Part shown: positions 17,129-25,332 of the stretch, piece by piece
How the letters are laid out: every line of letters starts with the position of its first letter
How positions within the stretch are numbered: position 1 is the stretch's first letter
Origin: Fusibacter sp963666805
Lineage (GTDB): Bacteria > Bacillota > Clostridia > Peptostreptococcales > Acidaminobacteraceae
Length of the DNA stretch: 64,000 nt
Direction of reading: 5' to 3'
Assembly: GCA_963666805.2 (NCBI GenBank)
Contig: CAXXWR010000006.1
Location: 186,001 to 250,000 of the forward strand
Position numbers and translations under genes: made by a program
The notes under the pieces: model-generated
What the model was told of the DNA's origin: nothing
Databases searched by the model: none
Seen by the model: only the letters and a program-made list of their open reading frames with translations

Positions 17129-18191
17129 TACATCCTCTCACTTCTGCAAGTTTAACCCGCCCAGATATTTTAAAATATTTGCCTTTTCGACCACATAGAC
17201 AATCATCTTCACCGAGAATAACGCCTAAATCTTCCGTAAGAATACTATGCCCAGGATAACTTGAAGGTATCAATGAAATCAATTGTATTAACCCCTCTTC
17301 ACCATAATCACAAATTGATAAGTCATTTCTTCTAACAACAATATCTGAAAAATTAGAACAATGAAGATGTCCTTCTTGACATTCAACAAAAATAGAACCT
17401 GTCTGTTCAACCATTCCATAATAATTATAAATCTTTTGAATCTTACAGGCTTCTTTTAATTTGATTTTAAACGTCTCGTTATCAATAGATTCTGAAATCA
17501 TTTTTTTCCAACCACCACCATGAAAAAGAATAGCATCACTCAAATCAATTTCATATTTATTTTTAGAAATTGGCTTATAAAAGTATTCCCATAACATATA
17601 TGTAAAACCAAATAAAAGAATAGGCTTCCCCTTATGCTTATCACAAAAATACTTTAATCCTGATATATCTAAATTCATTTCATCATCTAATGCATATAGA
17701 ATTTCTCTACCAAAAATTGAAAATCCTAAAATTCCAGCCCCTCTAGCCGAAAACATATTTCTGTCTTTTAAAACTGATTTAGAATCAATAACAATCATAG
17801 GTAAGCGTTTTGAACCGATAAAATCAGAAACTATTCTATTAAGTACTTTGGTTTGATTAATTGCATTTGCACGGTCCAGAAAAATTTTTGAAACCCGTTG
17901 TCCTGTTGTCCCAGAAGATGTCATTATTTTTAAAACATTTTCTGGTTTTATACTTAATAGATCATACTCCTTAAAAAGTCTAACAGGCAACATTGGTATA
18001 TTTAAAGTATCTATCTTTTTATCTAAATCTATTTCCCAAAAATCTAATATATTTTTATATTCTCTGCAGTGATCATAATGATAATGAGTCAATTCATTTA
18101 AATATTCCTGATAAACAATTCTTTTTTCATCTTTATTTAGTCCATAAGGATTTTCTTTTAATAATTGTTCTAATCTAATTGTTTCTAGCAT
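17109..18191 (-). CDS. LuxE-type acyl-protein synthetase
   Basis: LuxE-like enzymes activate a carboxylate as an acyl-AMP and pass it to a cysteine or to LuxC. The 360-residue protein has the adenylate-forming P-loop MTSSGTTGQRVS (about 90-101), LFGFTYMLWEYF and the family-typical YNYYGMVEQTGSIFVEC. It is shorter than the full AMP-ligase next door and lacks its large C-terminal domain, as usual for LuxE. AAAGG precedes ATG 18191. It lies two bases after the AMP-ligase stop and overlaps luxC. Comparable fused or paired LuxE/LuxC proteins occur in O-antigen loci, such as Vibrio cholerae O1 rfbN. Confidence 0.82.
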   Translation of the reverse strand: MLETIRLEQLLKENPYGLNKDEKRIVYQEYLNELTHYHYDHCREYKNILDFWEIDLDKKIDTLNIPMLPVRLFKEYDLLSIKPENVLKIMTSSGTTGQRVSKIFLDRANAINQTKVLNRIVSDFIGSKRLPMIVIDSKSVLKDRNMFSARGAGILGFSIFGREILYALDDEMNLDISGLKYFCDKHKGKPILLFGFTYMLWEYFYKPISKNKYEIDLSDAILFHGGGWKKMISESIDNETFKIKLKEACKIQKIYNYYGMVEQTGSIFVECQEGHLHCSNFSDIVVRRNDLSICDYGEEGLIQLISLIPSSYPGHSILTEDLGVILGEDDCLCGRKGKYFKISGRVKLAEVRGCSDTYEK

Positions 18192-18192
18192 A

Positions 18193-19608
18193 TTATAAGC
18201 CTTTCATATTTGATTCAATCTCTGAATAAATAACTTTTCCTGATGAATTCCTAGGGATAAAATCTACCCTTTTAACTTCAATCCCACTACGATTAATATG
18301 TGTTTTTTCACTTAAATAAATTTTCAAACTCTCTAGATTAATATCATCTACTACATACACTTTGAGAAAATCATCCGAACCCGAACAAATGCCCTCAATA
18401 CCTTTTAATTTGATAAGTTGTTCAATTTCATCCAAATTTATACGATTACCATACATTTTTAAGAATCGTTTCTTTCTACCAACAATTCTATAGAATCCCT
18501 CTTCATCATATTCTGCAATATCGCCAGTATGCAGTACACCATGATTACTATCATTTTTTTTCAAATCACGATATGACTCTGCATATCCCATCGTTACATT
18601 ATCACCTTTATAAACAAGTTCTCCGCTTGTAAAACTTTGATTTACTACTTCTCCATCTTCATCCTCTAGCCAAAATTCTCCTCCCGGTATTGGCTTACCA
18701 ATTGAACCTATTTTCTCAAAAGCCCTATTCCAAGGAAGATATGACATTCTAGCAGTTGCTTCGGTTTGACCATACATAACAATAAATTCAAATCCTTTAG
18801 CTTTAGCAATGTTAATCATTTTTTCATTGATTTTTTGGTCTAATTTACCTCCTGCTTGAGTCAAATATTTCAAATGGGATAAATCCATGCTCTCAAAATG
18901 AAGTTTTTCAAGCATTTTATACGTATAAGGTACGCCACCAAAAGTAGTTACTTTATATTGTTTAAATTTCTCCCAAAATCCTTTTTCCATAATGCTCGAC
19001 TGATTCATAATGACACAAGCGCCTTTTAACAGATGACTATTAATAATTGATAAGCCATATGTATAACTCATTGGCATCGTTGTAATTGCTCTATCAGAAG
19101 ACTCAATTTTAAGATACTGAACAATCGAATTTGCATTAGATGTTATATTTTTATAGGATTGCCTTACCAATTTTGGACTCCCCGTGCTTCCAGAAGTTGT
19201 AAGTAACAATGCCAATTCAAGATTTATATCAATCTTAGTATCATATTGGGTTCTAATTAACTTATATTTTTCACCTTCCCAGCAACTTTCGAAACTTTCT
19301 TTCGTCAAATTACTTTGCAAAGGTAAATAAATATAATGAGGTTGATATGCACTGAGTAAGTTTAAAAATAATTCATGATCAATTTGATAATCAATTAGCA
19401 CCATAGTGTGCTTATGTCTCAAAAATCCGATGTATCCTGCTATAGATTCAAAAGTATTCATACACACATAAAAAATGAGACCATTACCATTAATAGAACT
19501 ACCTATTTCATCAGATTTCTCAATTAACAAGTCATATGTTATTTGATTATCATCTTCAATAATAGCTATATTTTGAGAGTACCTATCAATATCATCATAA
19601 AAATTCAT
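18193..19608 (-). CDS. AMP-dependent acyl ligase (adenylate-forming enzyme)
   Basis: The 471-residue protein is a stand-alone ANL-superfamily ligase that joins a carboxylate to CoA or a carrier protein. Motifs: P-loop LLLTTSGSTGSPKLVRQSYKN (about 134-154), MYGQTEATARMSYLP (A5) and HTGDIAEYDEEGFYRIVGRKKRFLKMYG hinge, then a C-terminal NSSGKVIY with the catalytic lysine. GGAG lies six bases before ATG 19608. First of the ligase-luxE-luxC run. Two activation enzymes (this and LuxE) in one operon imply two activation steps, perhaps one for loading the carrier protein at 27557. Confidence 0.85.
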   Translation of the reverse strand: MNFYDDIDRYSQNIAIIEDDNQITYDLLIEKSDEIGSSINGNGLIFYVCMNTFESIAGYIGFLRHKHTMVLIDYQIDHELFLNLLSAYQPHYIYLPLQSNLTKESFESCWEGEKYKLIRTQYDTKIDINLELALLLTTSGSTGSPKLVRQSYKNITSNANSIVQYLKIESSDRAITTMPMSYTYGLSIINSHLLKGACVIMNQSSIMEKGFWEKFKQYKVTTFGGVPYTYKMLEKLHFESMDLSHLKYLTQAGGKLDQKINEKMINIAKAKGFEFIVMYGQTEATARMSYLPWNRAFEKIGSIGKPIPGGEFWLEDEDGEVVNQSFTSGELVYKGDNVTMGYAESYRDLKKNDSNHGVLHTGDIAEYDEEGFYRIVGRKKRFLKMYGNRINLDEIEQLIKLKGIEGICSGSDDFLKVYVVDDINLESLKIYLSEKTHINRSGIEVKRVDFIPRNSSGKVIYSEIESNMKGL

Positions 19609-19780
19609 TTTTAACTCCTTCTCTCTTTATAATTAACGAATCAACATTTACATCTATTGACACTAATATAACTCAATAGAATCACTTGACTTTTAAATAA
19701 TAAATCTCAAAAATAAATATATCTTTATGGTCAAAAACAATTTCACATATCTCTCATTTATGTACTTAAGCGATAACTGA

Positions 19781-20467
19781 TCAGTTATTAACCAATTGGT
19801 ATTTCATTTCAGCTATTTCCCAATCTGTTAAATTATCAATATCTTGTACTTCAAGTTCTGACACTATGATTGGAAATATATCTCGCTCTACTTGACCCTT
19901 TACATCAAGAAATTTATAAGTATCATAAAGATAAAATTGCCCTGCATCATGATATATTTTTTCTAAATCTTGTGAACGAGTATTTCTAAATTGAGGCCAT
20001 TTATATTCCCAATTTCCTCCATTCTCAATTAATCCCCTTTGTGGTGGAAAAGAAAATTGAACAACTGGTAAAACCATTGCTACTTTTTCTCTTTTTAGAA
20101 TTTCAAAACCTTTAACCAATTTATCTGGCGTTATAAAAGGGGCTGTTGGATATAGACAAGCAAAATAATCAAATTTTTTCCCCACACTCTGATACCTATC
20201 TAAAACTTCCACTAATACATCAGATGTTGTGGCATGATCACTTGATGTATCAGCACTTCTAAAGAACGGAACTTTTGCCCCTGCTTTAATAGCTATCTGG
20301 GCGATTGCCTCACTATCTGTTGAAACCATAACTTCATCAAACAGTTCAGAATTTAATGCCGCTTCAATTGAATATTCGATAATCGGTCTTCCACAGAAGT
20401 CTTTAATATTTTTATGAGGAATTCGTTTACTCCCCCCTCTAGCTGTTATAATTGCCAAGCAACTCAT
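19781..20467 (-). CDS. pseF: Pseudaminic acid cytidylyltransferase PseF
   Basis: PseF activates pseudaminic acid with CTP to give CMP-Pse, the donor for flagellin glycosylation. The 228-residue protein has the CMP-sialate synthetase nucleotide site IITARGGSKRIPHKNIKDFCG (about 6-26) and the PseF features FRSADTSSDHATTSDVL and YHDAGQFYLYD. GGAAGGAG lies upstream of ATG 20467. Its own promoter overlaps the terminator of the preceding unit. It may be cotranscribed with the ligase-luxE-luxC genes 172 bases downstream, as no terminator separates them. Confidence 0.93.
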   Translation of the reverse strand: MSCLAIITARGGSKRIPHKNIKDFCGRPIIEYSIEAALNSELFDEVMVSTDSEAIAQIAIKAGAKVPFFRSADTSSDHATTSDVLVEVLDRYQSVGKKFDYFACLYPTAPFITPDKLVKGFEILKREKVAMVLPVVQFSFPPQRGLIENGGNWEYKWPQFRNTRSQDLEKIYHDAGQFYLYDTYKFLDVKGQVERDIFPIIVSELEVQDIDNLTDWEIAEMKYQLVNN

Positions 20468-20518
20468 TGAAATCTCCTTCCCTCAGCTCAACTTAATCAA
20501 TTCAATTAACTATATTAA

Positions 20519-20548
20519 ATTATACATCATAATGATAAAATTCTGCAA
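20519..20548 (-). promoter_or_regulatory. Sigma-A promoter of pseF
   Basis: TTGCAG (20548-20543), an 18-base spacer and TATAAT (20524-20519) on the minus strand. The -35 lies within the T tract end of the upstream terminator. Confidence 0.7.
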
Positions 20549-20582
20549 AAAAAAAACAGTAACTAATAACAACTAGCTACTG
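20547..20582 (-). terminator. Terminator of the acyl/Pse operon after the YjfB-like gene
   Basis: CAGTAGCTA (20582-20574) pairs with TAGTTACTG (one G-U) and is followed by ten T residues on the minus strand. Confidence 0.85.
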
Positions 20583-20615
20583 AAGTTTATAATAATTAAC
20601 TTTAATACTCATACA

Positions 20616-20792
20616 TCACAATTTAATATCAATATTTTGTCCTTTATGAGGTGTTACTGATTTTTCCATTGATTTAACCAGATTATTAACAGATTGAGCA
20701 TCTTGATTCATTACTCTTTTTAACATTGAAACATTAAGAGCACTTTTTAAACTTGCAATATTTTGTACTTGATACGAAGATATACTATTCAT
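20616..20792 (-). CDS. YjfB-family putative motility protein (58 aa)
   Basis: A short gene in the gap between pseG and pseF. It reads MNSISSYQVQNIASLKSALN then VSMLKRVMNQDAQSVNNLVK and SMEKSVTPHKGQNIDIKL. AAAGGAG is seven bases before ATG 20792, and a terminator follows the stop. The VSMLKRVMNQDAQSVNNLVK stretch resembles the YjfB family, small helical proteins annotated as putative motility proteins in Firmicutes; their role is not known. Being inside a flagellin-modification unit agrees with this. TATAAT is at 20819-20814. Confidence 0.8.
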   Translation of the reverse strand: MNSISSYQVQNIASLKSALNVSMLKRVMNQDAQSVNNLVKSMEKSVTPHKGQNIDIKL

Positions 20793-20880
20793 CCAATCAC
20801 TCCTTTAAAACAATTATACCCCACAAAACAATTTGAAAATCAAAATAAAACTTAATAAATTTTAATTTTATTTTAACAAG

Positions 20881-21909
20881 CTATTTATCAAGTAGGATAA
20901 TAGAATTGGCAATCCTTGCAGATCCATCTCCATCTACAATGGCTTTCATATTTTTTGAATAATAGCGTCTTATTCCAATGTCTCTAATACTATTATCGAC
21001 ATAATTCTCTATATTCTTTAGCACTTTCTCAAGCTTATTTCTAACATCTCCTGCAAGCATAATCACATGACCTTTGTCTAAATATTCAGCCCCTTCTACT
21101 TGATTATCTACAAAAGTAAAACAAATCGTTGATAATCCACAAGCACATAACTCATATAAAGTCGTTCCTCCAGCAGAAATAGCAAGATCACATGCTTTCA
21201 TTAAAGAAGCCATTTCTTTAATATTATTATACAGGGACACATTTTCAAATTTATCACTATATGCTTTTAATTGATTATAATTATTATTATAAATACCACT
21301 AATCACATGAAAGTGAATAGTTTTGTACTTATCTTTGATAAAATGTTTTTCTAATAATTCTCCGGTAATATTGTATTGATCCGTTCCACCTGTCGTTATC
21401 AAAATATTTTTAACTTCTTTTCTAACTTCATAATTTACATTGCTAAATTGTTCTCTAAGTGGAGCATATGAAGGCCCTAGCAAAAGTTTAGATTTTTTAT
21501 CATATCTATTGCTAAAATCTTTATATTGATTTGAAAAATTATAATTTATAACCATATCTACTGGATATTTAAAAAGAAATAAATCATCTAAATATACAGT
21601 TTTAACTTGATTACTAAGGCTTTTAAGATAATCATATGTGACATAATATGAATCAATAATTAATATGTCACATTTATTTTCACAAATCCATTGAATAATG
21701 ATATCCGTTTCAGAATCGAGCTCATCCCATTTTGAGTTTAACACATAAACACCAAATCCATTATTTTCAAAAAACTGTTTCCCCTCTAAATCAGCAGTAA
21801 TAAAAACGACTTCTTTTTTTTCTTTTCTTAGAGCTTGCGCAATAGATAAACAGCGCATAGCATGTCCAGTGCCTATTTTACTATTTGCATCTACTCGAAA
21901 TGCTATCAT
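20881..21909 (-). CDS. pseG: UDP-2,4-diacetamido-2,4,6-trideoxy-altrose hydrolase PseG
   Basis: PseG removes UDP from the altrose intermediate, step four of the pseudaminic pathway. The 342-residue GT-B-like protein begins with the nucleotide-hydrolase signature FRVDANSKIGTGHAMRCLSIA (catalytic His near residue 16) and has the C-terminal UDP-site motif SAGGTTLYELCACGLSTIC (about 246-264). The ATG overlaps the pseI stop by four bases. The C-terminal DGDGSARIANSI is family-like; no acetyltransferase domain is fused, in line with a separate PseH at 32328. Confidence 0.93.
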   Translation of the reverse strand: MIAFRVDANSKIGTGHAMRCLSIAQALRKEKKEVVFITADLEGKQFFENNGFGVYVLNSKWDELDSETDIIIQWICENKCDILIIDSYYVTYDYLKSLSNQVKTVYLDDLFLFKYPVDMVINYNFSNQYKDFSNRYDKKSKLLLGPSYAPLREQFSNVNYEVRKEVKNILITTGGTDQYNITGELLEKHFIKDKYKTIHFHVISGIYNNNYNQLKAYSDKFENVSLYNNIKEMASLMKACDLAISAGGTTLYELCACGLSTICFTFVDNQVEGAEYLDKGHVIMLAGDVRNKLEKVLKNIENYVDNSIRDIGIRRYYSKNMKAIVDGDGSARIANSIILLDK

Positions 21910-22958
21910 TTAATATGCTCCCACGATAAAGGTGTCCCTTTTTTTAATGTTTTTCTTGCCTTTTTCCCAAGTATATCTTCATAATACATCGTATGAAGTC
22001 CGTATCCAGGTCTAATAGATCTTACATTCTCGCTTGTAAATTGTTCTCCTTCTTCTATATCTTCCACAATAAAAAGTGATCTTGCATGCTCACGACTCTT
22101 TTTTTGTTTTTCGCTTAATTCATAAGTTGCTCTCCCTAATGCTTTTTCAATAATTCTTACGCTATTAACCATCTCTTTAAATTCATTAGGTTCCATAGAA
22201 AAAACAGCATCAGGCCCACCATCTTCTCTTGACAAAGTAAAATGTTTTTCAATGACTCTACTACCAAGTCCAATACTACCAACAGGAACAGTTGAACCTA
22301 AGGTATGATCAGAAATACCTACTACACAATTAAATGTTTCCTTCATATTAGGAATCACGTTAAGATTAACGTCTTCATATGGCGCTGGATATGCAGAAGT
22401 ACATTTAAGTAAAATAACGTCTTCGTTTCCTTCCTCTTTACAAACTTCTAAAGCCCGTTCAATATCTTCTAATTTTGCAATTCCTGTAGACATAATAATT
22501 GGCTTTTTCAACTTTGCAATTTTGCGAATAAAAGGAATATCTGTAATCTCAAAAGAAGCAACTTTATATGCAGGTACATCTATCTCTTCTAAAAAGTCAA
22601 TCGCACTAAAATCAAACGGGCTTGAAAAACATACAATACCAAGTTCATCAGCAATTTTTTTTAAATTAGATTGCCATTCCCAAGGAGTATATGCCGTTTG
22701 GTATAGTTTATAAAGTGTTGTTCCATCCCATATTGTCCCTTGTTTTATTTGAAAATATTCATTATCACAATCAATTGTCAAAGTTTCTGGAGTGTAAGTT
22801 TGAAGTTTAACCGCATCTGCCCCAGATTCTTTAGCAGCTTTTATTATTTCAACAGCACGATCATAATCCATCAAATGATTTGCAGACATCTCTGCTATAA
22901 TAAAAGTAGGTTGATTATTACCAACTAAACGATTACCAATTCTAATTTCTTTATTCAT
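21906..22958 (-). CDS. pseI: Pseudaminic acid synthase PseI
   Basis: PseI condenses the six-carbon sugar with phosphoenolpyruvate to give pseudaminic acid. The 350-residue protein has the NeuB TIM barrel (about 1-280; EMSANH, KLQTYTPETLTIDCDNEYF, GISDHTLGS, EKHFTLSREDGGPDA) and a C-terminal antifreeze-like SAF domain (about 290-350). The sequence QTYTPETLT with GTIWDGTTLY separates PseI from NeuB and LegI. AGGAG precedes ATG 22958. It overlaps pseG and follows the transketolase pair closely. Confidence 0.93.
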   Translation of the reverse strand: MNKEIRIGNRLVGNNQPTFIIAEMSANHLMDYDRAVEIIKAAKESGADAVKLQTYTPETLTIDCDNEYFQIKQGTIWDGTTLYKLYQTAYTPWEWQSNLKKIADELGIVCFSSPFDFSAIDFLEEIDVPAYKVASFEITDIPFIRKIAKLKKPIIMSTGIAKLEDIERALEVCKEEGNEDVILLKCTSAYPAPYEDVNLNVIPNMKETFNCVVGISDHTLGSTVPVGSIGLGSRVIEKHFTLSREDGGPDAVFSMEPNEFKEMVNSVRIIEKALGRATYELSEKQKKSREHARSLFIVEDIEEGEQFTSENVRSIRPGYGLHTMYYEDILGKKARKTLKKGTPLSWEHIK

Positions 22959-22962
22959 ATAA

Positions 22963-23934
22963 TTACACTCCTAGCCTACGTATAATATTTTCAGCAATTT
23001 GATTTCCTTTAAGTTGAAATTTATCTAACATATATTGATAATCTCCTGTTTTTTCATATATATCTGGACAACCCATTCTATATAAAGGCGGTGTATTTTC
23101 TTTATCTGATTTATATTCTGCAATAGCACTTCCTAGACCACCAATAATACTATGTTCTTCTACAGAAACAATGAGATTGCATTTTTTTAATGCCTCATCA
23201 ATTATTTTCTCATCTAGAGGCTTTATTGTATGCATATTAATTACTTCAGTCGAAATACCTTTTTTTTCTAATATGCTTGCTGCATTAAGACTTTCATAAA
23301 CCATTGTTCCAGAAGCTATTATACAAATATCTTGTCCTTCTTTTAATCTTATTCCCTTGCCAATTTCAAAAGAATAATCATCTGTATAGACAATAGGATT
23401 GTTGGCAGCTCCTGTCAGTCGAATATAAACAGGTTCATCTATTTTAGAAACTTCAAAAACAGTTTTAACTATTTCTGCTCCATCAGCAGGTGAAATAATC
23501 GTAATATTAGGAATAGCTCTCATAATAGCTATGTCTTCTAAACCATAATGAGAATTTCCCATATGTCCCATAGCAAGTCCACTACCTATTCCCACTGCCT
23601 TTATACCAAATTTCATATAGCCCATGTTCATTCTGACTTGTTCGCCCCCTCTAAAAGCTATAAATGGAGCAAATGATGATGCATATACAAGAGTCCCTTC
23701 TTTCGCTAGCCCTGCAGCAACACCAATCATATTCTGTTCAGCAATTCCAGTGTTGATAAACTGATTAGGATATGTTGTTTGAAACCGTCTTAATCCTGAA
23801 GAATTCCCCAAATCAGCAGAAATTGCCATAAAATCAGATCTTTCTTTAGCCAATTCAAAAATAGCTGCACCATATGTTCCTCTTGCACCTAACATTGACC
23901 ATACTCTTGCATTCTTTTTATTAATCGTAACCAT
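22963..23934 (-). CDS. Transketolase, C-terminal (Pyr plus TK-C) subunit
   Basis: The 323-residue protein carries the pyrimidine-binding domain with the activating glutamate in GIAEQNM (Glu66) and the transketolase C domain (about 195-310). It is one half of a split transketolase; the TPP domain is on the neighbouring gene. ATG 23934 is used (GGAG six bases upstream, inside the previous gene); TTG 23937 is rejected. Transketolases move two-carbon ketol units using thiamine diphosphate. Between a nonulosonate operon and carrier-protein genes, a sugar-modification role is more likely than the pentose phosphate pathway. No full-length transketolase is in the window. Confidence 0.86.
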   Translation of the reverse strand: MVTINKKNARVWSMLGARGTYGAAIFELAKERSDFMAISADLGNSSGLRRFQTTYPNQFINTGIAEQNMIGVAAGLAKEGTLVYASSFAPFIAFRGGEQVRMNMGYMKFGIKAVGIGSGLAMGHMGNSHYGLEDIAIMRAIPNITIISPADGAEIVKTVFEVSKIDEPVYIRLTGAANNPIVYTDDYSFEIGKGIRLKEGQDICIIASGTMVYESLNAASILEKKGISTEVINMHTIKPLDEKIIDEALKKCNLIVSVEEHSIIGGLGSAIAEYKSDKENTPPLYRMGCPDIYEKTGDYQYMLDKFQLKGNQIAENIIRRLGV

Positions 23935-23937
23935 CAA

Positions 23938-24759
23938 CTACTCCTTTAATTCCGAAAGGGCCAACTTATATTGTGCTTCATTTAGTCTACTATGGTGCCA
24001 TTCATTATCATTTTCCATGAATGAAATTCCCTTTCCTTTAATAGTATTAGCAATAATCACTCGTGGCTTCTCTAAATATCTCTCTTTACACAGAGCTCTT
24101 TCTAATTCAGCTGTATTATGGCCATCAACTTCAATAACTTCCCATCCAAAAGCTTCCCATTTTTCTTTTATATCCAACATATCTATAATGTCATTGCTAT
24201 TTCCATCACTTTGAAGGCTATTATTATCAATAATTGCAGTTAAAGCACTCAATTTATGACTAGAAGCAAACATTGCCGCCTCCCATACTGACCCTTCATT
24301 GCATTCCCCATTCCCCATAAGTACATATGCTTTATAAGGAATATTATTTCGTTTTGACGCTATTAGTGAACCTATGGCAACTGATAAGCCGTGACCTAAA
24401 CTTCCATTAGATGTTTCTATTCCTAATTTCAAATTCATTACCGGATGTGCTATTAAGTCACTCTCATTCTCTTGAAACGTCTCCAACAATGTTTCTTCAA
24501 AAAATCCACAGGCGGCTAATACAGCATAGTATGATAAAACACCGTGTCCTTTGCTTAATATGAACCGGTCTCTTGCTTCTAATGTAGGATTTTTAGGATC
24601 AATATTTAATACTTTTGTATATAAGACTGCCAATATTTCAACAATAGATAATCCTGCCCCAAAATGAGCAGTATTACCAGAGGCATAAGCCATATTAATC
24701 ATCTTTCGCCTCACCCATTTTGTAAAATCATTAATCGTCTCAAATTCATTTTTCTTCAT
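23938..24759 (-). CDS. Transketolase, N-terminal (TPP-binding) subunit
   Basis: The 273-residue protein is the TPP domain: FILSKGHGVLSYYAVL (His72), ETSNGSLGHGLSVAIG and the diphosphate/Mg motif MGNGECNEGSVWE (149-161) ending in DNNSLQSDG. The usual GDG is GNG here, as in many split transketolases. ATG 24759 is chosen because GGAG is nine bases upstream; ATG 24780 is in frame and would overlap the nitroreductase further. It overlaps the nitroreductase end by 14 bases and is three bases from its partner subunit. Confidence 0.86.
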   Translation of the reverse strand: MKKNEFETINDFTKWVRRKMINMAYASGNTAHFGAGLSIVEILAVLYTKVLNIDPKNPTLEARDRFILSKGHGVLSYYAVLAACGFFEETLLETFQENESDLIAHPVMNLKLGIETSNGSLGHGLSVAIGSLIASKRNNIPYKAYVLMGNGECNEGSVWEAAMFASSHKLSALTAIIDNNSLQSDGNSNDIIDMLDIKEKWEAFGWEVIEVDGHNTAELERALCKERYLEKPRVIIANTIKGKGISFMENDNEWHHSRLNEAQYKLALSELKE

Positions 24760-25309
24760 CACCAGAGTCTCCATTAGCATTTATTGAGCCGTTATAAAAA
24801 TTATAATGTACTTTATCTTCATGATACTCATTATGTGGTGGTATATCTTCATCTGCAATACCTAAAGGAATAACACTAAAAGGTGTTAATTCATTAGGTA
24901 TATTTAACACTTCTGTAACCACTTGCATTCTTTCAATTGTAGGATATAATCCTAACCAAACAGACGACAGACCATTACCATTCGCTGCAATAATAATATT
25001 TTCTGTTGCCGCTGCACACGCCTCAAAATAAAATAAAGGATCAGGAACCCCCTTACATTCTTGAACTTTTGTCAAAACAATGATCGCTGCTGGACATCTT
25101 TTCAGCATTCTCCAAAAAGGAGTTGCCTTTGCAAGTGATTTTAATAATTCCTTATCAGTCACTATAACAAACTCCCATGGTTGAGTATTAAAAGGACTTG
25201 GCGCATACATTCCCGCCTTTACAATCTCTTTCAGTATTTCAATATCAATTGGTGTGTCTTTATATTTTCGCACACTTCTTCGTGTTAATAAAGCTGTATA
25301 GTTTTCCAC
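24746..25309 (-). CDS. Nitroreductase-family flavoprotein
   Basis: The 187-residue protein has the FMN phosphate site RRSVRKYKDTPI (about 10-21), APSPFNTQPWEFVIV, and the C-terminal ANGNGLSSVWLGLYP then VIPLGIAD, as in NfsA/NfsB-like and FMN oxidoreductases. Such enzymes reduce small molecules with NAD(P)H, and some dehydrogenate or desaturate substrates. The start is GTG 25309 with AGGAGG eight bases upstream. In a sugar-modification operon it could carry out a redox step on the acyl or sugar part. The substrate cannot be read from sequence. Confidence 0.85.
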   Translation of the reverse strand: MENYTALLTRRSVRKYKDTPIDIEILKEIVKAGMYAPSPFNTQPWEFVIVTDKELLKSLAKATPFWRMLKRCPAAIIVLTKVQECKGVPDPLFYFEACAAATENIIIAANGNGLSSVWLGLYPTIERMQVVTEVLNIPNELTPFSVIPLGIADEDIPPHNEYHEDKVHYNFYNGSINANGDSGDEEK

Positions 25310-25332
25310 AATAGCGCCTCCTAATAAAAATG

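Noticed and set aside
19609..19780. Promoter for the ligase-luxE-luxC genes
   Set aside because: Several TTGA and TATA-like words occur, but none has a proper spacing; transcription from the pseF promoter is simpler.
19773..19800. Two perfect palindromes (ATAACTGATCAGTTAT and ACCAATTGGT) at the pseF stop
   Set aside because: They lie in and across coding sequence with no T run or promoter context; chance in AT-rich DNA is likely.
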